The translations under genes and the position numbers were made by a program. Below the pieces are notes generated by a model. It had not been told where the DNA came from. It saw only the letters and a program-made list of their open reading frames with translations, and did no database searches. DNA of 64,000 nucleotides from an uncultured Sutterella sp. (GTDB lineage Bacteria; Pseudomonadota; Gammaproteobacteria; Burkholderiales; Burkholderiaceae_F), in NCBI GenBank assembly GCA_900543805.1, contig UQTE01000010.1, positions 1 to 64,000 on the forward strand. The letters are read 5' to 3'. This document shows positions 21,874-31,485 of the stretch, in pieces (the first letter of the stretch is position 1; every line of letters starts with the position of its first letter).

Positions 21874-22674
21874 TCATTTTTCGACGCGCTTGGGCGAGCA
21901 CCGGTCCGTGTAGACCCAGGTGCCCGGACGTCCGAAAAGCGCTTTGAATTCCGAGCAGCGTTCGCTCGAGGCGACGAGAAGGCTTCCGCCCGCCCGGAGG
22001 AAGGCGTCGCGCTCCTCGGCCTTGGCGTAGGTTTCGGGCGTGACGACGAGAATCTTGACGCCCTCCTTCTGCGCTTCGGCGATGCGGTGGGTGTTGAGCG
22101 CCGGATAGCGGATGCCCGCGTCGAGCGCCGCGAAGTACTGATTGAGGCTCGAAACTTCGACGATCATCCGCTCGGGCATGGGACAGGCCTTGAGAAGCGC
22201 CCCGAAGTCGCGCGCCTTGTCGGTGACGAGCCAGGCGTCCTTTTCACGGAGAATCCGACAGGCGTCCTCAAGAAAGAGCGGATGCAGCGACCCGTGGAGG
22301 AGACTCTCCTCGACGCGCTTTCTCGTGGGCGGCAAAAAGGTGAAAGTCGCCCCGCCCGTCATCTCATAGAACTCCCGATAGCGGTGCGCCGCGAAATAGT
22401 CGCCCCCGATCGTCTTTCGAAGATCGAGCTCCACGAAGCGGTAGCCGTCGCGAAGCGCCCGCTCGAGGGCCTCGCGGCTGTTCGTGTAGACGTGTCCCTC
22501 CACGACCCCCGCGGCGTGCGCGATGGGTTCGGGCGCTCCCGCGTGCGCAAGCGCCTCGGCTTCGGGAACGCGGTCGAGCGCGCGCCAGAGCGAGTAGGTC
22601 CAGCGTTCGCTTTGCTCGACGAGGGCGAGCACGCCCAAAAGAACCAGTGCGATGATGAGAAGAAGACGTTTCAT
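21874..22674 (-). CDS. GDPD/PI-PLC-like phosphodiesterase, membrane anchored
   Basis: This is a protein of about 266 residues with an N-terminal hydrophobic helix (MKRLLLIIALVLLGVLALV) that is a membrane anchor or uncleaved signal. The following domain resembles glycerophosphodiester phosphodiesterases: IAHAAGVVEGHVYTNSREAL for the usual IAHRG-ENT region, then FVELDLRKT for IE-DV and FAAHRYREF for the HD motif. Two acidic metal ligands and two His appear kept, but the Arg after the first His is Ala. It likely acts in the periplasm on phosphodiesters; the substrate cannot be named. A GTG start at 22692 is possible; I prefer the ATG at 22674. Confidence 0.6.
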   Translation of the reverse strand: MKRLLLIIALVLLGVLALVEQSERWTYSLWRALDRVPEAEALAHAGAPEPIAHAAGVVEGHVYTNSREALERALRDGYRFVELDLRKTIGGDYFAAHRYREFYEMTGGATFTFLPPTRKRVEESLLHGSLHPLFLEDACRILREKDAWLVTDKARDFGALLKACPMPERMIVEVSSLNQYFAALDAGIRYPALNTHRIAEAQKEGVKILVVTPETYAKAEERDAFLRAGGSLLVASSERCSEFKALFGRPGTWVYTDRCSPKRVEK

Positions 22675-22759
22675 GGATGGCTTCGCCTTCACGGCGGCTT
22701 TCTAGTGATGCGGTCCGAACGGTTAGAATAGCCTTTTCTTACCTCGTCGAGCGACTTTC

Positions 22760-23650
22760 ATGGCCAAACCGCAATACCGATACAAGGAAACGATGTCGCT
22801 CTCGCGGCTTTTGTCGGGAGAAAGCAACGACCACCGCCGCTTTTCCTTTTTTCAGGAGTATGCGCGCTCGCGCGAAGCGGCGGCCGTGATCGGTCCTCTT
22901 CTGAAGGCCTGGCGCATCGCCATCGACTTCAGCGACCCGAAGCACTGCCGTCTGCAGGGAAAAAAGCTCATTCTGACGGTGCGCGACGCCGGGCAGGAAA
23001 ACCGTCTGCGCCAGCTCACCACGCGCATGAAAAAGGCGCTCGACCAAAAGGGAATCGAAGTCGACGTGATCGACATTCACCTCGTTCCCGTTCCCTTCGC
23101 CCTCCCCAAACTCCCGCCCGCTCCGCTTGTGGAGCGCCGCGAAACGCTCGAGGGCGCCTTCAGCGTCGCGCGCTGCGCCGACCGCGTGGACGATCCCGCG
23201 CTCAAGGCGACGCTCAAAAGGCTCGAAGAGATCCTCACCCCCAAGACGGGCTACGACGAAGCCCTTCGCGCACAGATCGAGCGCGAGACGCAACGGAGAA
23301 GCGAACAGATCGAAAACGTTCGCCGCCTGCAGAGCGAACAGAGCGCGCTCGAGCACCTGACTTTTCTCTGTCCCTCTGCCGAGGACGCGGCGAAGAATCC
23401 GGACTTTGCGCCGATCCGCGCCCGCATGCTCGCGAAGATTCACATTCTGCGCACGCGCGAGGCGGAGCTCGAAAATCTCCTCGCCAAACTGCAGGAGCGC
23501 TTCGGCACGCTTCTCAAGGCGCAGGTGCGCCTTGCCCAGGGCGAAGCGCCCTCCGACGTCGCAAGGGATCTATACGCCACCCAGTCGGTGACGGAAACGG
23601 ACCGGCTCTACGAAGCGGTCCTGGCGGATCAGACACCCGAGGGGCGCTGA
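22760..23650 (+). CDS. DciA-like DUF721 protein with coiled-coil tail
   Basis: In this 296-residue protein, residues about 12-118 resemble the DUF721/DciA domain: a basic N-terminus, then [23 protein letters not shown] in place of the L-V-V-N-A-A-LRQ core. DciA loads the replicative helicase in bacteria lacking DnaC, and in betaproteobacteria such a gene sits between lpxC and secA, as here. The rest (about 140-290) is a Glu/Arg-rich coiled coil ([20 protein letters not shown] to [10 protein letters not shown]) that the short family members lack. Its end overlaps the convergent lpxC end by 22 bases. Homology is moderate and the helicase role is inferred. Confidence 0.65.
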   Translation: MAKPQYRYKETMSLSRLLSGESNDHRRFSFFQEYARSREAAAVIGPLLKAWRIAIDFSDPKHCRLQGKKLILTVRDAGQENRLRQLTTRMKKALDQKGIEVDVIDIHLVPVPFALPKLPPAPLVERRETLEGAFSVARCADRVDDPALKATLKRLEEILTPKTGYDEALRAQIERETQRRSEQIENVRRLQSEQSALEHLTFLCPSAEDAAKNPDFAPIRARMLAKIHILRTREAELENLLAKLQERFGTLLKAQVRLAQGEAPSDVARDLYATQSVTETDRLYEAVLADQTPEGR

Positions 23651-24546
23651 AACCAAAAGTCGACCGGGCAGTCTTCGGCGCGCTCGAAGGTCGTGAATTC
23701 CCACGCCTCTTCATCAGCAAGGAGCGCGCGAAGGAGCTGATTGTTGAGGCCGTGCCCGGACTTGTGGGCGCGGTAGTGCGCCAGGAGCGGGGAGCCGAGC
23801 ACGTAGAGGTCCCCCATCGCGTCGAGAATCTTGTGCTTGACGAATTCGTCCTCTGCACGCAGTCCCTCGGGATTGAGCACGCGGAATTCGTCCATCACGA
23901 TGGCGTTCATGAAGCTTCCGCCCTGAGCGAGCCCCATGCGGCGCAGCATTTCCACGTCCTGAACGAAACCGAAGGTGCGCGCGCGGGCGACGGCCTTCTC
24001 ATAGGTGTCGTGCGCGAAGTCCACTTCGGCGCGCTGCGCCGTCGCGTCGATCGCGGGGTGACCGAAATCGATTTCGAAGGTGAGCTTGAAGCCGTTGTGC
24101 GGAGAGAGCGAAGCCCACTTGTCGCCTTCCTCGACCCGGACGGTCTTTTTGAGGCGAACGAAGCGCTTCGGAGCGTCCTGCTCGACGATCCCCGCCTGCT
24201 GCATGAGGAAGGAAAAGCTCGCGCCCGAACCGTCCATGATGGGGATTTCCGGGGCATCCACGTCCACGTAGGCGTTGTCGATGCCGTAGCCGTTCAACGC
24301 ACTCATCAGGTGCTCGACCGTCGCCACCTGAACGCGGCCGACGTTGAGAGTCGTTGCCATGCGCGTGTCGTTCACGCTCAGGGGATTCGAGGGGATTTCC
24401 ACGACGGGCTTCTGGTCCACGCGTCGAAAGACGATGCCCGTTCCGGGCTCGGCCGGGCGAAGCGTCAGCCGGACCTTGCGGCCGCTGTGCAGACCGATCC
24501 CGACCGTTTCGGCGGGTTCGCGAAAAGTGCGCTGCTTGAAGTACAT
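23629..24546 (-). CDS. lpxC: UDP-3-O-acyl-N-acetylglucosamine deacetylase LpxC
   Basis: This 305-residue zinc deacetylase catalyses the committed step of lipid A synthesis. Zinc ligands are visible: His in [11 protein letters not shown] (about 79), and His and Asp in [15 protein letters not shown] (about 238-242). The general acid-base residues lie in MDGSGASF (about 95) and [10 protein letters not shown] (about 265). The start [22 protein letters not shown] is canonical. It sits behind ftsZ at the end of the dcw cluster, separated by a terminator. Confidence 0.97.
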   Translation of the reverse strand: MYFKQRTFREPAETVGIGLHSGRKVRLTLRPAEPGTGIVFRRVDQKPVVEIPSNPLSVNDTRMATTLNVGRVQVATVEHLMSALNGYGIDNAYVDVDAPEIPIMDGSGASFSFLMQQAGIVEQDAPKRFVRLKKTVRVEEGDKWASLSPHNGFKLTFEIDFGHPAIDATAQRAEVDFAHDTYEKAVARARTFGFVQDVEMLRRMGLAQGGSFMNAIVMDEFRVLNPEGLRAEDEFVKHKILDAMGDLYVLGSPLLAHYRAHKSGHGLNNQLLRALLADEEAWEFTTFERAEDCPVDFWFQRPSGV

Positions 24547-24577
24547 GACGGAAACTCGTTTCTGCGGAGTCGGAAGA

Positions 24578-24613
24578 GAGAAAAAACAAACGGCCGGAAC
24601 GGGCCGGCCGCTT
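24578..24613 (-). terminator. Terminator between ftsZ and lpxC
   Basis: On the minus strand the arms AAGCGGCCGG and CCGGCCGTTT flank a 6-nt loop, followed by GTTTTTTC. It begins 6 bases after the ftsZ stop. It should end most dcw transcripts before lpxC. Confidence 0.85.
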
Positions 24614-24619
24614 GAGGGA

Positions 24620-25825
24620 TCACTTGGAGCGCAGATAACTCGGCACCGTGAACTTGCCCACCGAAAGGTCGGGCGCGGCGGGTTCGGGCGCGGGCTGCGG
24701 CGCCGGAGCCTCCGTCGCGGGCGCTTCGGCCTGGGGTTCCGCCGCGGGCGTCATCGTCGGCACCGCAACGGGGGGCACCGTCATGGAGACGGGCGTGGCC
24801 ACGGGCTGCGCAAAGTCGACGCCGACGTTGGGGACGTTCCAGACCTTGCCGCTCGTCTGCGGCGCTTCCGCGACGCGGTCCAGACCGGTCGCCACGACCG
24901 TGACGCGCACTTCGTCGCCCATTTCCTCGCTCAGGGCCGAACCGAAGATGACGGTCGCCTGCGAGGTGGAGAAGGTGTTGAGAATGTCCATGGCCTCGCG
25001 GATTTCCGCCAGGGTGAGGGATTCGTCGCCCGTGAAGTAGACGAGCAGACCGCGGGCGCCCTGCAGGTTGGCGCCTTCGAGAAGCGGACAGGCGATCGCC
25101 TTTTCGGCGGCCACGCGGGCGCGGTTTTCGCCCGAAGCCGTCGCCAGGCCGATGATGGCCGTGCCGCGTTCGCTCATGACGGTCTTGATGTCTTCGAAGT
25201 CGACGTTGATCGTGCCCGGGGTGTGAATGATTTCGGCGATGCCCACGCAGGCCTTGTAGAGCACTTCGTTGCTCGTCTCAAAGCATTCCTTCATCGTGGC
25301 TTTGGGCGGGCATTCGCTCTCGAGCTTTTCGTTGAGGATCACGATCATCGAGTCGACCTTGTCCTTGAGCTTCTCGATGCCGGCTTCGGCCGCGCGCATG
25401 CGGCGGGAGCCTTCGAAGCTGAAGGGCTTGGTGACGACGGCCACCGTCAGGATGCCGAGCTCCTTGGCGATTTCGGCGATGACGGGCGCGGCGCCCGTAC
25501 CCGTGCCGCCGCCCATGCCGGCCGTGATGAAGAGGAGATGCGCCCCGCGGATGGCGGCTTCGATTTGCTCGCGCTTTTCCTCCGCCGCGGCGGCGCCGAT
25601 TTCCGGACGGGCGCCCGCACCGAGCCCGGTGCTGCCGAGCTGAATGTTGACGTGCGCCTTCGAGCGCTGCAGCGCCTGATGGTCCGTGTTGGCCGCGATG
25701 AATTCGATCCCCTTGGCGCCGTGGTCGATCATGTGTTCGACGGCGTTTCCGCCGCCACCGCCCACGCCGATGACCTTGATCACCGTGTTGAGCGGATCGT
25801 ATTCCTGCAGAATTTCAAAAGGCAT
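24620..25825 (-). CDS. ftsZ: Cell division GTPase FtsZ
   Basis: This 401-residue tubulin homologue forms the Z-ring. The GTP-binding tubulin signature [15 protein letters not shown] is at about residues 100-115, and the T7 synergy loop [11 protein letters not shown] at about 205. A Pro/Ala/Glu-rich linker (about 320-385) leads to the conserved C-terminal peptide [12 protein letters not shown] that binds FtsA and ZipA-type partners. The frame opens earlier (25882), but the ATG at 25825 gives the standard [13 protein letters not shown]. It lies downstream of ftsA by 87 bases. Confidence 0.98.
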   Translation of the reverse strand: MPFEILQEYDPLNTVIKVIGVGGGGGNAVEHMIDHGAKGIEFIAANTDHQALQRSKAHVNIQLGSTGLGAGARPEIGAAAAEEKREQIEAAIRGAHLLFITAGMGGGTGTGAAPVIAEIAKELGILTVAVVTKPFSFEGSRRMRAAEAGIEKLKDKVDSMIVILNEKLESECPPKATMKECFETSNEVLYKACVGIAEIIHTPGTINVDFEDIKTVMSERGTAIIGLATASGENRARVAAEKAIACPLLEGANLQGARGLLVYFTGDESLTLAEIREAMDILNTFSTSQATVIFGSALSEEMGDEVRVTVVATGLDRVAEAPQTSGKVWNVPNVGVDFAQPVATPVSMTVPPVAVPTMTPAAEPQAEAPATEAPAPQPAPEPAAPDLSVGKFTVPSYLRSK

Positions 25826-25912
25826 GGCAAACCTCAAAATGTCGAATCTCGTAATTATCACCGAGAACGGCGTTTCTTGCACGCCGTTTTCTTTGAAAAC
25901 GGCGCCGACGTA

Positions 25913-27157
25913 TCAATAGTCCCCGATCAGAACGTTCTTCAAATTCTGAAGGAACCCCGGCGCGGAGAGGTTGAGAAGCTGTCTGTCGCCCTTTCCCGCC
26001 ACCTTGTCGGCCGCCTCGCCGATGAGTCCCATCACGACGCTCGCGTCGGGCTGATTGATGAGCTGCGGGGCGCCGTCGATGTTGTTGGGAAGCCCCACCC
26101 GCACGGTCTTTCCGGGGAAGATGTCGCGCGCCCGCTCGGGAAGTCCCGCGAGGTTGGCGCCACCCCCGGTGAGAACGATCGTCCTTACGCGTTCGAGGTC
26201 GCCGCGTTCCTCGAGAAGCTTGCGGTAGTGCCGCAGGAATTCGTCGGCGCGCGCCTTGAGGACCGTCGCCATGAGGCGGCGCGAATAGGCCCGCTGCCGT
26301 CTTCCGTTTTCGGGCGTCGGAACGACGCTTTCCCAGTCGTTCACCCGCTCGGGCAGGCACGTACCGCGCAGAAGCTTGATTTCCTCGGCCTGCTCGATCG
26401 TGATGTCGAGCACGCTCGCGAGGTCCTTCGTGAAGAACTGCGCTCCCCAGGGAATCACGTCCGTGTAGCGCACGGCCCCTTCCGTGTATACCGCAAAGCT
26501 CGTCGTGTCGGCGCCCATGTCGATCACGGCCGCGCCGCACGCGGCGTCGTCGGGCCGGATGACGGCCCGAGCACTCGCCCAAGGCTGCGGCGAATAGTCG
26601 CCCACCTCGACGCCCGCGCGCTGAATGGTGGCGCGAAGCGTCTGCGAACTCATGGCGTCGGAGAAAACCGCGTGCATGTGCGCTTCGATGCTCTCGCCCA
26701 TGAGTCCCACGGGATTCTTGCTGTCCTCCACTTCGCCCACGCGATAGCCCTGCAACCTCGTTTTGAGGAGGTTCCGTTCGCCCGCGAGCTTGCGGCAGTG
26801 TTCATAGGCGTTTCGCACGGCCTCGTCGACGTCTTCCTGCCGGACTTCCCGGCCGCGCAGCACCGCCACGCCGCGGGCGTTGGCGCTCGTGACGACGGAG
26901 CCGCCGATCGCGGGCCAGACGGTTCTCACCGAGACGCCCGCCGTGTTCTGGGCCTCCTGCAGGGCCGTGCGGATGGAAAAAACGGCCTTTTCCACGTCGT
27001 AGATGATGCCGTTTTTGATGCCCTGCGACGGAACGCGCCCGAAGCCGAGCACCTTGAAGCATCCCTCCAAGGTGTCGGAAGGCCGGGCGATGACGCAGAG
27101 CACCTTGCTTGAGCCCGCGTCAATGGCAGCCAGAATGTCCGTACTCGTATTGGCCAT
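25913..27157 (-). CDS. ftsA: Cell division protein FtsA
   Basis: This 414-residue actin-like protein tethers FtsZ to the membrane. It has the phosphate-1 motif AAIDAGSSKVLCVIA near the N-terminus, the phosphate-2 motif VIDMGADTTSFAVY at about residue 205, the adenosine motif VLTGGGANLAGLPE at about 335, and an amphipathic C-terminus (FLQNLKNVLIGDY) for membrane targeting. I chose the ATG at 27157 (MANTSTDILAAID); the upstream open frame runs into ftsQ. Confidence 0.97.
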   Translation of the reverse strand: MANTSTDILAAIDAGSSKVLCVIARPSDTLEGCFKVLGFGRVPSQGIKNGIIYDVEKAVFSIRTALQEAQNTAGVSVRTVWPAIGGSVVTSANARGVAVLRGREVRQEDVDEAVRNAYEHCRKLAGERNLLKTRLQGYRVGEVEDSKNPVGLMGESIEAHMHAVFSDAMSSQTLRATIQRAGVEVGDYSPQPWASARAVIRPDDAACGAAVIDMGADTTSFAVYTEGAVRYTDVIPWGAQFFTKDLASVLDITIEQAEEIKLLRGTCLPERVNDWESVVPTPENGRRQRAYSRRLMATVLKARADEFLRHYRKLLEERGDLERVRTIVLTGGGANLAGLPERARDIFPGKTVRVGLPNNIDGAPQLINQPDASVVMGLIGEAADKVAGKGDRQLLNLSAPGFLQNLKNVLIGDY

Positions 27158-27200
27158 GGGAACGTTCGAAAATCGCGTGGGGAAAAGAATTATTGTACCG

Positions 27201-28031
27201 TCAGGCTCCGGGCGAAATCGGCGCGGGGACCTGCGTTTGACCGTCCCGCCCTTTTTCGCGCCAGGCGCGAATGAGGTTTTCGTCAGGGTTCGACGCCGCA
27301 AACGCCTTCGCGTAGCGCAGATCCACCGAGGCGGGCGGGCCGCCCAACTTCGTGCGCACCTGATCGTAGACCTTTACGAAAGCCCCGAGGCGCTTCGCCA
27401 CCGAATCGAGCCCTTCGTCGTCGCGGCCGAGTTCGACCTGCGTGGGCGGGATTTCTTCGCCCGAAAAGACGAGGGACCAGCTTGCGCGGTCGGAAATCTG
27501 AAAGTCGGTGATCCGCACCGAAAGGGGTGCGAGCACGTCGGAGAGCCGCACGAAGGCCTCGGTCATGAGGGAGACCTGCTGCTCGGGCCCGTAGAAGACG
27601 GGAAGACGGCTCTCCCCGGCCTCTTCGGGATTGGCAGCAAAGAGTACGCCCCGGTCGCTCACGATCCGTCCGTCCTCGTAGAGCGCAAGCGCCTTGTGGC
27701 GCTCCACCTCCACGATGAGGCGGTCGGGAAAGACGCGGCGCACCGTGGCGCAAGCAACCCAGGGAAGTGTTTCCACGGCCTCCTTCACGCGCCCGAGATC
27801 GGCCGTGAAGAAGTTCCCGGACACCGCCTTTTCGACGACCGCCCCCACCTGGCGCGTCGTCACCTGAATCCCGTCGGCGTTCTTCACGCTCAGAGAGCGA
27901 AAGGAAAGCGTGGGATTCGACCGGACGTGCCAGAGGTAGGCGGTGCCCAAAAGCGCCGCGACGAGACAGGCCGCCGCAACGGGCTTGCCGAAGCGCCGCA
28001 CGACGGAGCGGTCCTCTTCACTCCACATCAT
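27201..28031 (-). CDS. ftsQ: Cell division protein FtsQ
   Basis: This 276-residue bitopic divisome protein has a short cytoplasmic N-terminus, a membrane helix at about residues 15-33 (AAACLVAALLGTAYLWHV), and a periplasmic POTRA domain (about 40-110; FRSLSVKNADGIQVTTRQV) followed by the beta domain that meets FtsB/FtsL. It overlaps the ddl stop by 4 bases (ATGA), typical of the cluster. Confidence 0.94.
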   Translation of the reverse strand: MMWSEEDRSVVRRFGKPVAAACLVAALLGTAYLWHVRSNPTLSFRSLSVKNADGIQVTTRQVGAVVEKAVSGNFFTADLGRVKEAVETLPWVACATVRRVFPDRLIVEVERHKALALYEDGRIVSDRGVLFAANPEEAGESRLPVFYGPEQQVSLMTEAFVRLSDVLAPLSVRITDFQISDRASWSLVFSGEEIPPTQVELGRDDEGLDSVAKRLGAFVKVYDQVRTKLGGPPASVDLRYAKAFAASNPDENLIRAWREKGRDGQTQVPAPISPGA

Positions 28032-28960
28032 TCGTCAATGCGCGCCCCTTCGAGGAGCTTCACGCACAGCGTTCCGTAGTCCATCCCCTCGGCCCGCGCC
28101 GCCATCGGCACGAGCGAGTGCGGGGTCATCCCCGGCGCCGTGTTGATTTCGAGAAGCGCAAAGCGTCCGTCGGCGCGGCGAAGCGCGTCGATGCGGCTCC
28201 AACCGCGGGCACCGACCGCGCGGAAGGCCTTTTCGCAGTACCCGCGAAGCGTGGCGCTCTCCTCTTCGGAGAGATTCGCCGGACAGTCGTAGGAAACGAC
28301 GTCCGTGTAGTACTTGTTCTGGAAGTCGTAGCTCCCTTCGGGGGCGCGGATTTCAATGACGGGGAGCGCACGGCCGTCGAGGACCGCCACCGTGAATTCG
28401 CGGCCGCGGATGTACTCTTCGACGAGGATTTCGTCGCAGAGCGACTTCGCAAGCTTCAGGGCTTCGCGAAGCGACGCCGTCGTGGGACGGTCGAGCTTCG
28501 AGACGCCGATGGAACTTCCGTCGCGCCCGGGCTTCACGACGAGCCCCGTCGCGCCGAGTTCGCGGATGACCGCTTCGAGCGCCGCGTCGTCTTCGTCGCC
28601 CGTCATCACGCGCCCTTCGGGCACGGGAAGACCGGCGGCGCGCCACAGGGTCTTCGTCACCTCCTTATCGAAGGACGCGGCCGAAGCGGCGACGCCGGGG
28701 CCCGTATAGGGAAGGCGCAGGAAGTTGAGAAGGCCCTGAATCGTGCCGTTTTCCCCCGCCCCGCCGTGGAGCGCGATGAAGGCGCGGTCGTAGCCGCCCT
28801 GAAGAAGCGCTTCGACGGGCTCGCGCGCCGGATCGAAGGCGTGCGCGTCGACGCCCTTTTCGCGAAGCGCCTTGAGAACCCCCTCGCCCGACATGAGCGA
28901 GACTTCACGTTCCGAAGAGTGGCCGCCGAGAAGAACGACCACCTTTCCCAAATTCTGCAT
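28028..28960 (-). CDS. ddlB: D-alanine--D-alanine ligase DdlB
   Basis: This 310-residue ATP-grasp ligase makes the D-Ala-D-Ala dipeptide for the peptidoglycan stem. It has the N-terminal GGHSSEREVSLMSG motif (about 13-27), the HGGAGENGTIQG loop (about 65-76), KPGRDGSSIGVSKL (about 145-158) and the metal-binding ALLEINTAPGMTPHSL near residue 275. It lies between murC and ftsQ as in other Proteobacteria. Confidence 0.97.
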   Translation of the reverse strand: MQNLGKVVVLLGGHSSEREVSLMSGEGVLKALREKGVDAHAFDPAREPVEALLQGGYDRAFIALHGGAGENGTIQGLLNFLRLPYTGPGVAASAASFDKEVTKTLWRAAGLPVPEGRVMTGDEDDAALEAVIRELGATGLVVKPGRDGSSIGVSKLDRPTTASLREALKLAKSLCDEILVEEYIRGREFTVAVLDGRALPVIEIRAPEGSYDFQNKYYTDVVSYDCPANLSEEESATLRGYCEKAFRAVGARGWSRIDALRRADGRFALLEINTAPGMTPHSLVPMAARAEGMDYGTLCVKLLEGARIDE

Positions 28961-28982
28961 AGGAAACCCCTTTTTCGTTTCG

Positions 28983-30383
28983 TTATTCGTTGCGGCCCGT
29001 CAGTTTGGCGGGAATCCGGCCGATCGAGCCCGCCCCCATCGTGACGACGACGTCGCCCGCGCGCGCCGTGCGGGCGATCGCAGCGGGAAGATCCTCGAGC
29101 GTCGAGACCGTCGGACGGCGTCCGGTGCGCTCGGCAACCGCGTCGGCGAGATGCTCGCTGTCGGCCCCTTCGATCGGGGCTTCGCCCGCGGGATACACCT
29201 CGGCGAGGACGACCTCGTCCACGCTCGAGAGAACGTCCGCGAAGAGTTCGAGACAGTCGCGGGTGCGCGTGTAGCGGTGCGGCTGGAAGGCGACCACCAC
29301 GCGGCGCTCCGGCCACGCGCCGCGCACGGCGGCGAGCGTCGCCGCCATTTCGTGAGGGTGATGACCGTAGTCGTCGATGAGGGAGTAGCTCCCGACGATC
29401 GAGCCGTCTTCGGCGTGCACGGGAACTTCGCCCCACTGCGCAAAGCGCCGGCCCACGCCCTTGAATTCTGCGAGCCCCTTGACGATCGCCTCGTCGCGCA
29501 CGCCCGCGATCGTGGCGACCGCGACGGCCGCGAGGGCGTTGCGCACGTTGTGCATGCCCGGAAGATTGAGTTCCACGGGCAGAGGCGGATGGTCCGGACG
29601 AAGGATGGTGAAGTGCATGCGCGTGCCGACGGCGCGTACGTCGATGGCGCGCACCTGTGCCTCGGCCGTGAGGCCGTAACCGATCACGGGCTTCGTGACG
29701 CGGTCGCGGATGTTCCGGACGTTTTCGTCGTCAAGGCACAGCACCGCGACGCCGTAGAAGGGCAGACGCTCGAGAAAGTCGACGAAGGCGGACTTGAGAT
29801 TTTCAAAATCGTGTCCGTAGGTGTCCATGTGGTCTTCGTCGATGTTCGTCACGACCGAGATCACGGGCGTGAGATTCAGGAAGGACGCGTCCGACTCGTC
29901 GGCCTCGGCGACGAGAAACTCGCCCGTCCCGAGCCGCGCGTTGGCGCCCGCGCTGTTGAGGCGGCCGCCGATCACGAAGGTGGGATCGAGCCCGCCCGCC
30001 GCCAAGAGCGAGGCGACGAGCGACGTGGTCGTCGTCTTTCCGTGGGCGCCCGCGATCGCGATGCCGCGGCGCAGACGCATCAGTTCGGCGAGCATCACGG
30101 CGCGCGGCACGACGGGAATGCCGAATTCGCGCGCGGCGGCCACTTCGGGATTGTCGGCCTTCACGGCCGAGGAGATGACGACGGCGTCCGCCCCCTTGAT
30201 GTTGCGTTTGTCGTGTCCGTAGGCGATGCGGGCGCCGAGCTTTTGCAGGCGCTCCGTCACGGGGCTTCGCGCAAGGTCGGATCCGCTCACGACGTAACCG
30301 AGATTGAGCAGCACCTCGGCGATGCCGCTCATGCCGCTGCCGCCGATGCCGACGAAATGCAGGTGTTTGACCAAAAACTTCAC
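28983..30383 (-). CDS. murC: UDP-N-acetylmuramate--L-alanine ligase MurC
   Basis: This 466-residue Mur ligase adds L-Ala to UDP-MurNAc. It has the N-terminal [15 protein letters not shown] dinucleotide-type motif, the ATP-binding loop [12 protein letters not shown] (about residue 117) and the conserved ADESDASF. I place the start at the GTG at 30381-30383, which has AAGGAG 7 bases upstream and yields [15 protein letters not shown]. The upstream in-frame codon at 30422 would overlap murG. It follows murG by 16 bases. Confidence 0.96.
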   Translation of the reverse strand: MKFLVKHLHFVGIGGSGMSGIAEVLLNLGYVVSGSDLARSPVTERLQKLGARIAYGHDKRNIKGADAVVISSAVKADNPEVAAAREFGIPVVPRAVMLAELMRLRRGIAIAGAHGKTTTTSLVASLLAAGGLDPTFVIGGRLNSAGANARLGTGEFLVAEADESDASFLNLTPVISVVTNIDEDHMDTYGHDFENLKSAFVDFLERLPFYGVAVLCLDDENVRNIRDRVTKPVIGYGLTAEAQVRAIDVRAVGTRMHFTILRPDHPPLPVELNLPGMHNVRNALAAVAVATIAGVRDEAIVKGLAEFKGVGRRFAQWGEVPVHAEDGSIVGSYSLIDDYGHHPHEMAATLAAVRGAWPERRVVVAFQPHRYTRTRDCLELFADVLSSVDEVVLAEVYPAGEAPIEGADSEHLADAVAERTGRRPTVSTLEDLPAAIARTARAGDVVVTMGAGSIGRIPAKLTGRNE

Positions 30384-30399
30384 TCGAATCTCCTTATCG

Positions 30400-31485
30400 T
30401 CACGCCGCAAGGGCCTCTTCAATCAAATCCGCCACGCCTTCGGCCGCCATCGGACGGGCGAGCGAGCGGGCGTTCTTGGCCATGGCGAGGATGTCGTCTC
30501 TTGTCAGGCCTTCGAGAAGCGCGGCGAGCGCTTCGGGGGTGCATTCTTCATTTTTGAGCATGCGCGCGGCGCCGCGTTCGGCCATGAAGCGCGCGTTGCC
30601 GAGCTGATGCGCCGTCGTCTTGGCGACGAAGGGCACGAGTACGCTCGCGGCCCCGGCCGCGCAAAGTTCGCTCACGCTCGTCGCGCCCGCGCGGCAGAGA
30701 ACGAGGTCGCTTTCGCGATAGCGCGTCGCCATGTCGTCGATGAAGGGAAGCACGGTCGCCTTCACGCCGAGCGCTTCGTAACGCGCCCGCACGGCTTCGT
30801 CGCGGTCGCGGCCCGTCTGGTGCACGACTTCGGGGCGCACGTCCTCGGGAATCTTCGCGAGCGCTTCGGGGACGGTGTCGTTGAGAATCTTTGCGCCGAG
30901 ACTGCCGCCGAAGACGAAGAGCCGCAGACGGCCCTCACGCCCCGCGAGGCGTTCGTCGGGCGGATCGATCGCGAGGATGTCCGCGCGCACGGGATTCCCC
31001 GTCGTACGTCCCTTCTCTTTGGCCCAGCTTCTCGCGCCGCCCGCAAACCCGCAGGCGAGAAAGCGGCACACGGGCATCAGGGTCTGCGTGGAAAGAAGCA
31101 GATCCGCGTCGCAGTTCATGAGGACGAGGGGAATGCCGAGCGTCTTCGCGGCGTAGCCCACGGGAACGGCCACGTAGCCGCCCGTCGAGAAGACCGCGTC
31201 GGGCTTCAGTTCCCCGAGAACCCGTCTCGCCTCGATACCGCTCGAGAGAAGCTTAACGCCGCCCTTGACGGCCCCGACGAGGCCGCGCCCGCGCACGCCC
31301 TGAAAGTTCAGGGCGTAAAAATCAATGCCGTGCTTTTCGACGAGGGACGCTTCCATCCCCGTCGTCGTGCCGATCCAGGAGACGCGCCAGCCGCGCGATC
31401 TCATGACGGCCGCCACGGCGAGCCCCGGCATCACGTGTCCGCCCGTCCCCGCCGCAGCGATGACGAGATGTCGTTCCGTACTCAC
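30400..31485 (-). CDS. murG: N-acetylglucosaminyltransferase MurG
   Basis: This 361-residue GT-B glycosyltransferase converts lipid I to lipid II at the inner face of the membrane. It has the N-terminal G-loop [15 protein letters not shown], the second G-loop [14 protein letters not shown] (about 185) and the UDP-GlcNAc site [14 protein letters not shown] (about 265). It overlaps ftsW by 4 bases. Confidence 0.97.
   Translation of the reverse strand: MSTERHLVIAAAGTGGHVMPGLAVAAVMRSRGWRVSWIGTTTGMEASLVEKHGIDFYALNFQGVRGRGLVGAVKGGVKLLSSGIEARRVLGELKPDAVFSTGGYVAVPVGYAAKTLGIPLVLMNCDADLLLSTQTLMPVCRFLACGFAGGARSWAKEKGRTTGNPVRADILAIDPPDERLAGREGRLRLFVFGGSLGAKILNDTVPEALAKIPEDVRPEVVHQTGRDRDEAVRARYEALGVKATVLPFIDDMATRYRESDLVLCRAGATSVSELCAAGAASVLVPFVAKTTAHQLGNARFMAERGAARMLKNEECTPEALAALLEGLTRDDILAMAKNARSLARPMAAEGVADLIEEALAA

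Noticed and set aside
24344..27112. A 900-codon open frame on the plus strand opposite ftsZ and ftsA
   Set aside because: It is the mirror of strongly conserved genes in a GC-rich genome, has low-complexity His/Arg/Asp-rich protein and no recognisable domain. Similar long antisense frames occur opposite murF/mraY (33612-36752), proS and hemL.
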